Positions 58,080-64,000 of a DNA stretch of 64,000 nucleotides are shown one piece after another (positions within the stretch are counted from its first letter, which is position 1; every line of letters begins with the position of its first letter). The translations under genes were made by a program, and so were the position numbers. The notes beneath the pieces were generated by a model, which saw only the letters and a list, made by a program, of their open reading frames with translations, did no database searches and was not told the DNA's origin. This DNA comes from Actinoalloteichus hoggarensis (GTDB lineage: Bacteria; Actinomycetota; Actinomycetes; Mycobacteriales; Pseudonocardiaceae): positions 5,564,001 to 5,628,000 of the forward strand of contig NZ_CP022521.1 of NCBI RefSeq assembly GCF_002234535.1. The letters run 5' to 3'.

Positions 58080-58406
58080 CAGCCTAAGGGGCGCCGTCAA
58101 TCCCCCGTCGCTCTCGAGCGTGGGCGGGCGCGATGTCACAGCGCCCGCGAGACGAGTGCGGGCTGCATCTCGGGGACCTCGCGGGGACGGCCCTGCCCGC
58201 CCGCGAAACGACGGCGATGCCCCGGCCGAGTACGGCCGAGGCATCGCCGAATGGTGCGGACAGGCCCGCCCGTCAGGAGGCAGTGCTCCACTCCGTCACG
58301 CGGAGCCCTCCCTTCGGGCGGAGCATCCCGTCATGGCGGTGGTCCCGCCGAGACGTCCGTCCCGTCAGGACACGCGACCCGTCGAGAGCCGCGACTCCGC
58401 GAGGAG
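58080..58406. other. Intergenic region between leuB and the subtilase gene
   Basis: About 330 bp, no gene seen. It includes the end of the subtilase transcript. Confidence 0.4.
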
Positions 58407-61400
58407 TCAGTTGACGAAGATCGGCGGGGTGCTGCCCGTCGGCACCACCTGCACCCGATCTCCCCGGTGATTGTGGTGATGCAGCACCAGCAGCTGTCCG
58501 TCCTCCGACGCCGTCTCCAGGTCACGGTTGACCACCAGCGCGGTGCCCGGCCGAGCCTCGTAGGACAGTGCCGCGTCCCCGCCGCCCTGTGTCCAGAGGC
58601 CGGGGCGCACCGCGTCGAACGAGATCGGGTCGTCGATCGAGTCGACGAGCCCGTCCGGGTCACCCGGGGCGGCGTAGTAGCCGCTGACGCCGACGGTGTA
58701 GGTGATCGGCGCCGACTCCGCGGCCGGGTCGATGCCCAGGGCCGTCAACGCCACCGGCAGGACCAGCACGTTGGTGTCGAAGACGTTCGTGTCGACGTCG
58801 CCGAGCTGCCCGTTGATCGGCTGCACGTCGACGACCGGAGCGCCCTCGGCGTTGAGGTCGACGGTGGCGGCCACCAGGACGTCGCTGCCGGTGTACTTCG
58901 TCACGTAGGTCTCGAAGTCCGGCACGCCGTCCCCGGTCACGTCGATGTCGACGAACGGCACCGTGTTGCTGCCGATGTTGTACCAGTCGGCCCAGGTGGT
59001 GATCCCGAACGCGAGCAGCGCCGACTCCGGGTCGCCCTGCAACACCGCCAGCGGCGCCGTGGAGGTGGCTCCGACCTGGCGGAGGTCACCGCCCTTGGCC
59101 GTGCGGTTGATGGTGCAGCCCACCGTCTGATCGCTCACGCACTCGGGCAGCTCGGGGCTGGTGGCGTGGAGTTCCAGGACGCTGATCAGCGAGCGGTAGG
59201 CCTCATCGCCGGAGCCTTGGGAGATGCCCCGACCCCGCAGGTTCAGCACCGCCTGCTCGGAGCCCTCCGGCAGGCGCAGCCACGTGGCCGCCTCGATGTC
59301 GGCGACGGGCTTCGGCGCGGAGTGCACCGGAACCCGCAGCGGCACCGTGGAGCCCGACTCCGGGGTGAACACGATCCGACCCGAGGCGTCGGCCAGGAAC
59401 TGGCGGGCCTCGCCGCCCTGCTCCTTCTCCAGAGTCGCGTCGGCCGTCTTGCGCAGCGCGGTCGGGTCGGTGATCGTGAGCGTCACGGTGACTCTCGCGA
59501 CGCCACGCGGGCTCAGCGTCACCGTCTCGCGGTCCAGTTCGTAGCTGACGCCGGGGATCTCGGTGGCGGGCTGGTAGGCCACCGACATCGTCGTCCGTCG
59601 CACGCCCTTGTTGATCAGCTTGATCGTCTTGGTCTGGGCGATCGGGCCGTCGACCTCGACGGTGCCGTAGGAGACGCTGACCTGACCGGGGTCGTCCTCC
59701 ACCATGGCCAGCACCTGGTTGTCCAGGGCCGCCAAGGCGTCGACGCGGCCCGAGCCGACGCGGTTCGGCGCGTGCACGATGCCGTCCGGGCCGGTCGTGA
59801 TGTCGGCACCCGCCGTGTTCATCAGCGCGGCCTTGATCTCCTCCGGCGTCCAGTCCGGGTGCTCCTCGCGGAGCAGGGTGGCGATGCCGGTGGTGTGCGG
59901 GGCCGCCATCGAGGTGCCGCTGATCACCAGCGTGCCGTCGCCGCTGCCCGAGAGGGCGGAGGCGATCGTGTCGCCGGGGGCGCTGAGGTCCGGCTTGACG
60001 GCGGGGCCCCGGCCGCCGCGGGAGGTGAAGGAGCTGGGCGTGTCGACGAGGTCCTCGTCGACGGTCGGCACCGAGGTGCGCAGCTCGCCCGCGAATCGCA
60101 TCTCCAGCGTGCCGGCCTCCAGCGCCGGACGGACCTCGTCGACCGCGGTGCCGGTGAGCTGGATGACCGGGATCACGTCGTTGCCCGCGATGCCCGCGCT
60201 GAACTGGTCCACGCCGGAGGAGAAGATCGCGCCGACCGCGCCGGCGTCGGAGGCGTTGTCGGTGCGGCCCGCGGAGCCGCAGCGGCGGGTGGTGTCGTCG
60301 TCGTCCCACTCCAGCCAGGCGATCTTGCCGTCGACCGCGGCGGCGTCCGCCGAGGACAGCGGGTCGCAGCCGTCGAGGTTGCCCTCGTCGGTGAGTCGGA
60401 CGACCCCGGCCGTCAGGTCAAGACCCGCGTAGTCGGGATAGTCCTGGCTGTACTGGCCGGGCTGGAGGCCTGCGAGGGACTCGGGGGCCACGACCTCCGC
60501 GCCGTCGCGCACCACGGAGGCGTCCCGGCTGCTCGCGACGGTCAGCGCCTCCGGAGTGTTGCCGGGAGAGCCGCCGACGTCGAACAGGTCGCCGCCGTTG
60601 CCGCCGGAGAACACCGTGACGACACCGTGCTGGTTGAGCTTGCGGACGAACAGGCTGGTCGGGTCGTCGGGAGCGCCGAAGTTGCTGCCCAGCGAGAGGT
60701 TGACCACGTCGAGCCGGTCGGTGAAGTCACCGTCGCGGTCGGGGTCCAGCGTCCAGTCCAGGCCTGCGGCGGTGACATCGGTGGAGCCCTCGCAGCCGAA
60801 GACCTTGATGGAGTAGATCAGGGCGTCCGGTGCCGTGCCGGGGCCGATCCGCATGCCGCGGACGGTCTCGTCGTCCAGCTCGGAGTAGTCGCCGTCGAAG
60901 GTGCTGCCGTCGGCGTTGACGCCGAAGCCGGCCGCGGTGCCCGCGACGTGGGTGCCGTGGGTGCCGCAGGAGATCGGGTTGTCGTCCGGGCGGGGCTGGT
61001 TCAGCTTCGGGTCATCGCTGGAGGCGTCGTAGTCGTCGCCGACGAGGTCCGTGCCGCCGACGACCTTGTCCGTCGGAAAGTAGCTCGGGTCGACCGCGGT
61101 GCGGTCGATCTCGTCGTAGGCCTCCGGAGTGCCGGGGCCGCCGAAGGTCGCGTGGGTGTAGTCGACGCCGTCGTCGATGATGCCGATCCGCATGTCCTCG
61201 CCGTAGCGGCCGGTCTGCTGCCAGCTCGGGAGGGTGTTGGTGAGCTGCACGGCGCTCGCGTTGGCGAGTTCGTGCTTGACCAGCGGCCGGATCGACCGGA
61301 CGTCGGAGCGCTCCGCCAGCTCGCGGACCGATTCGGCGTCGGCTCGGACGGCGACGCCGGGGACGGCGTTCACGGTCTCGTAGAGGACCTCGGTCTGCTG

Positions 61401-61757
61401 GTCGGCGACGCGCAGCTCCGCGACGACGACGTCGGCGGTCGCCAGGGTGGCCTCCTTGGCCTCCTCGGCGGCCACACTGGCCTCCTCGTCGCTGGAGCCC
61501 GCCTTCTGCTCCTCGACGAACACGTCGACGGCCGGGGCGTTCTCCAGTTCGATGAAGACCCCGGTCCGGCCCTGCACGCCTGCCAGGCTCGGCGCGACGC
61601 CGGACAGTCCGACGTCGGTCGACAGCGCGTCCGCGGTGGGCAGCGGCGGTGCGAGCGGTTGATCCTGTGCCGTCGCGCTGCCCACTGCCCCGGTGGTCAG
61701 GACGACCGCCAGGGCCGCCGCAGCGGACCTGGTGACCCTTCTTCGACTTCGACTCAC
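58407..61757 (-). CDS. Secreted S8 subtilisin-like serine protease
   Basis: About 1116 aa. A signal peptide (RRVTRSAAAALAVVLTTGAV) is followed by an I9-like propeptide (about residues 50-140) and the peptidase domain. The catalytic triad is visible: Asp in RIGIIDDGVDYTHATF (about 194), His in CGTHGTHVAGTAAGFG (about 267) and Ser in VISGTSMAAPHTTGIA (about 614). A PA domain is inserted between His and Ser, and Fn3-like domains fill the last 450 residues. It would degrade extracellular proteins. The GTG at 61757 has GAGGG 7 nt upstream; an ATG at 61793 is an alternative. Confidence 0.93.
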   Translation of the reverse strand: MSRSRRRVTRSAAAALAVVLTTGAVGSATAQDQPLAPPLPTADALSTDVGLSGVAPSLAGVQGRTGVFIELENAPAVDVFVEEQKAGSSDEEASVAAEEAKEATLATADVVVAELRVADQQTEVLYETVNAVPGVAVRADAESVRELAERSDVRSIRPLVKHELANASAVQLTNTLPSWQQTGRYGEDMRIGIIDDGVDYTHATFGGPGTPEAYDEIDRTAVDPSYFPTDKVVGGTDLVGDDYDASSDDPKLNQPRPDDNPISCGTHGTHVAGTAAGFGVNADGSTFDGDYSELDDETVRGMRIGPGTAPDALIYSIKVFGCEGSTDVTAAGLDWTLDPDRDGDFTDRLDVVNLSLGSNFGAPDDPTSLFVRKLNQHGVVTVFSGGNGGDLFDVGGSPGNTPEALTVASSRDASVVRDGAEVVAPESLAGLQPGQYSQDYPDYAGLDLTAGVVRLTDEGNLDGCDPLSSADAAAVDGKIAWLEWDDDDTTRRCGSAGRTDNASDAGAVGAIFSSGVDQFSAGIAGNDVIPVIQLTGTAVDEVRPALEAGTLEMRFAGELRTSVPTVDEDLVDTPSSFTSRGGRGPAVKPDLSAPGDTIASALSGSGDGTLVISGTSMAAPHTTGIATLLREEHPDWTPEEIKAALMNTAGADITTGPDGIVHAPNRVGSGRVDALAALDNQVLAMVEDDPGQVSVSYGTVEVDGPIAQTKTIKLINKGVRRTTMSVAYQPATEIPGVSYELDRETVTLSPRGVARVTVTLTITDPTALRKTADATLEKEQGGEARQFLADASGRIVFTPESGSTVPLRVPVHSAPKPVADIEAATWLRLPEGSEQAVLNLRGRGISQGSGDEAYRSLISVLELHATSPELPECVSDQTVGCTINRTAKGGDLRQVGATSTAPLAVLQGDPESALLAFGITTWADWYNIGSNTVPFVDIDVTGDGVPDFETYVTKYTGSDVLVAATVDLNAEGAPVVDVQPINGQLGDVDTNVFDTNVLVLPVALTALGIDPAAESAPITYTVGVSGYYAAPGDPDGLVDSIDDPISFDAVRPGLWTQGGGDAALSYEARPGTALVVNRDLETASEDGQLLVLHHHNHRGDRVQVVPTGSTPPIFVN

Positions 61758-62512
61758 TGGTGTGCCCTCACTGGAAGACCCGTCTTCGACCATGCCGAGG
61801 CCTGCGTACGTCTCCGGCCTGCCGTTCGGGGCGACCCGGCCCCGAAAGACGGCAGACCCCTGTCGGCAGGCGTCCCTGATCGGTCGAGAGTTCGATCAGC
61901 GGGCCGCCCCGGCAGGGAGACCTCCAGCATCGAGCCCGGTGTGGCGGGCCCGGGTCGAAGGGACACGGAGAGCAGCTCGGCACGGCGCCGCAGTCGCCGC
62001 AGCGCCTGGTCCGGCCTTCTTCATGGGAACCTAACGCGAGATCAGGACCCTGTGATTACTCCTTTTGGATGAAGCAATCTTGGACTTCTCCCCCGGATCG
62101 GCCGATGTCTCACCGAGCCGATGACACAGGGTGTTTGTTTCCCACCATCGACGGCCCCCGCCTGCCCACGGCGCGGGTTCGGGCGCCCGTACCGTCGACG
62201 GCGTTCGCCGCGGCGGCCGACCGGCTCGACGCCGGGAGGCGGCGGGGCGTGCCTCGTGCTGCGACGCCGCCCGCCCCGTGCCGCCGTGCACCGCGACCCG
62301 CCCGCCCCGGGAAGGCCGTCCGCTCTTGGCGGCCGTCCGCCCGGGAGAAGACCGTCCACCCGAGACGCCGACCCGCCGCGGTCTCCGGTGAGGACGGTGC
62401 GCAAGGCCCCCGCCGAAGCCGTTCGAACGGCCTCGGCGGCGCTGTCGACAGGCCGGCGGCGGCAGCGGAGCGGCCCGGCGGGGACGCCGTCGTGACGGAC
62501 CCGGTCGCCGCC
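61758..62512. other. Intergenic stretch between subtilase and serA
   Basis: About 750 bp with no convincing gene. An AT-richer patch at about 62035-62080 with AAAAGGAG on the minus strand may hold the subtilase promoter region. Nothing else stands out. Confidence 0.45.
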
Positions 62513-64000
62513 TCAGTCGAAGGAGACCGAGTACGCGGTGCTGGCGCCGATCGCCGCGCCGATGGGCTCCAGCACCCCGCCGGTCAGCGGCCGGTCCACC
62601 CGCAGCAGCATCGTCGCGTCGGAGGCATCGGTGGTCTGGCTGATCTGGGCGGCCTCGATGTTGATGCCGACCTCGCCGAGCAGCGTGCCGACGGTGCCCA
62701 TCACGCCCGGCCGGTCCGGGTACTCCAGCAGCAGGACGTTGCCCTCGGCCCGCAGGTCGAAGTGCCTGCCGTTGATCTCCACCAGCTTCTCGACCTGCTG
62801 CGGACCCGTGAGGGTTCCCGAGACGCTCGCCGTGCCGCCGTCCGGCATCGCCACCCGCACCGTGACGAGGCTGCGGTGATTGGCGCTCTCGGTCTCCGTG
62901 CGCACGTCCACGGCCACGCCCAGCTCGTCGGCGAGCCTCGGCGCGTTGACGAAGGTCACCTGACTTTCGACCACCTTGGAGAAGACGCCGCGCAGCGCGG
63001 CCAGCGGCAGCACGCTCACGTCCTCCGCGGACAGTTCGCCGCGCACCTCCACGGTGACCGAGGCGGGGGTCGTGGGCAGCAGCGCGGCGAGCACGAGGCC
63101 GAGCTTCTGAGTGAGCGGCAGGTACGGCCGCACCTGCTCGCCGACCACGCCCGCGGTCTGGACGTTCACGGCGTCCGGCACGAAGTCGCCACGCAGGGCG
63201 AGCAGCACCGAGCGGGCCACGTCGGTGCCCGCGCGGTCCTGCGCCTCGGCGGTGGAGGCACCCAGATGGGGGGTGGCGACCACGCCGGGCAGGGCGAACA
63301 GCGGGCTGTCGGTGGTGGGCTCGGTCTCGTAGACGTCGACGCCGGCCCCGCCGACCTGGCCCGAGCTGACGGCCTCGGCCAGCGCGGCCTCGTCGACGAG
63401 ACCACCGCGGGCGGCGTTGACCAGCAGGACGCCCGGCTTGGTCTTGGCCAGCTCGGCGGCTCCGATCAGGCCCTTCGTCTCCGGGGTCTTCGGCAGGTGG
63501 ATCGAGATCGCGTCGGCCCTGGACAGCAGCTCGTCGAGTTCGACGAGCTCGATGCCGAGCTGGGCGGCCAGCGCGGGCGAGACGTACGGGTCGTAGGCGA
63601 TGAGCTTCGTCTCGAACGAGCCGACGCGCTGGGCGAAGAGCTGGCCGATCTTGCCCAGGCCCACCACGCCGACGGTCTTGCCGCGCAGTTCGACGCCGCT
63701 GAAGGAGCTGCGCTTCCACTGGCCCGCGCGCAGGCTGGCGTCGGCCGCCGGGATGTGGCGGGCGACCGCGAGGAGCAGGGCGACGGCGTGCTCGGCGGCG
63801 GAGACGATGTTGGAGGTGGGCGCGTTGACCACCATGACCCCGCGCTCGGTGGCGGCCGGGACGTCGACGTTGTCCAGGCCGACGCCGGCTCTGGCCACGA
63901 CCTTCAGCCGCGAGCCCGCGCCGATCACCTCGGCGTCGACCTTGGTCGCGGATCGGACGAGCAGGGCGTCCGCCTCGGCGACGGCGGACAGCAGGGCGGG
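62513..64000 (-). CDS. serA: D-3-phosphoglycerate dehydrogenase, 5' end outside the window
   Basis: The 495 visible C-terminal residues; the gene continues past the window end. It catalyses the first step of serine synthesis. NAD binding: KTVGVVGLGKIGQLFAQRVG. Catalytic residues lie in NAARGGLVDEAALAEA and VATPHLGASTAEAQDRAG (His). The long middle domain (about 150 residues) and the C-terminal ACT domain (LLEYPDRPGVMGTVGTLLGE) mark the actinobacterial long type, which is inhibited by serine. Confidence 0.96.
   Translation of the reverse strand, partial: PALLSAVAEADALLVRSATKVDAEVIGAGSRLKVVARAGVGLDNVDVPAATERGVMVVNAPTSNIVSAAEHAVALLLAVARHIPAADASLRAGQWKRSSFSGVELRGKTVGVVGLGKIGQLFAQRVGSFETKLIAYDPYVSPALAAQLGIELVELDELLSRADAISIHLPKTPETKGLIGAAELAKTKPGVLLVNAARGGLVDEAALAEAVSSGQVGGAGVDVYETEPTTDSPLFALPGVVATPHLGASTAEAQDRAGTDVARSVLLALRGDFVPDAVNVQTAGVVGEQVRPYLPLTQKLGLVLAALLPTTPASVTVEVRGELSAEDVSVLPLAALRGVFSKVVESQVTFVNAPRLADELGVAVDVRTETESANHRSLVTVRVAMPDGGTASVSGTLTGPQQVEKLVEINGRHFDLRAEGNVLLLEYPDRPGVMGTVGTLLGEVGINIEAAQISQTTDASDATMLLRVDRPLTGGVLEPIGAAIGASTAYSVSFD

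Noticed and set aside
58251-62072. A 1273-codon plus-strand open frame opposite the subtilase
   Set aside because: It is a high-GC shadow; the minus strand carries a complete protease with triad and signal peptide.

Overview
The window is chromosomal DNA from a very high-GC actinobacterium. GTG and TTG starts, ATGA/GTGA gene overlaps, an ndgR-leuCD-hup block, a coenzyme F420 gene (cofC), a MutT1-type Nudix/histidine-phosphatase fusion and a DUF3515/Lrp/thiL block all fit this. The gene set looks most like the Pseudonocardiaceae (Actinoalloteichus/Saccharopolyspora type), but genus is an inference. Most of the window is conserved housekeeping sequence, read mainly on the minus strand.

1-6.3 kb: ridA/tetR divergent pair, a DUF2306 membrane protein, a gamma-carbonic anhydrase, a GNAT enzyme, thiL, a stand-alone Lrp ligand-binding domain and DUF3515. 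7.3-11 kb: a YtrA-type GntR regulator with an ABC ATPase and two permease-like proteins. 11.2-29.2 kb: a complete type I-E CRISPR-Cas system (cas3, cas8e fused to cse2, cas7e, cas5e, cas6e, cas1, cas2) with four arrays. Arrays 1 and 2 are transcribed leftward and arrays 3 and 4 rightward, and ddl sits between the leader ends of arrays 2 and 3. All four leaders share a GTGA-N6-TCAC-type site 48-49 nt from the first repeat and a GGTCAACAAGT-like end. A MocR regulator, a PNPOx-like flavoprotein and a cysteine dioxygenase are scattered among the arrays.

30-39 kb: a broken AfsR-type ATPase, a metC/metB-like gene overlapping gpsA, plsC, cofC, ppk and mutT1. 40-50.6 kb: hup with an unusual Ser/Thr/Arg-rich tail, leuD, leuC, ndgR, tRNA-Glu and tRNA-Gln with a strong terminator, a HAD phosphatase, gltX, an FAD monooxygenase and an FAH-family hydrolase. 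50.7-54.2 kb: a compact three-gene operon (EspC/WXG100-like protein, 731-aa protein, lipoprotein) resembling a type VII secretion substrate module with a possible immunity protein. 54.5-64 kb: a dicarboxylate symporter fragment, cimA behind an Ile/Val-type attenuator, leuB, a large secreted subtilase and the 3' part of serA.

The branched-chain amino acid genes (leuC, leuD, leuB, cimA, ndgR) form a theme, each with its own visible control element. The CRISPR-Cas region appears to have been built into an otherwise conserved ddl-DUF3515-thiL neighbourhood, so ddl is now about 17 kb from its usual partner. The points most worth following up are the Cas8e-Cse2 fusion with an internal start for free Cse2, the shared leader site, the MIIIV attenuator of cimA, and the EspC-like three-gene operon with its AT-richer segment.
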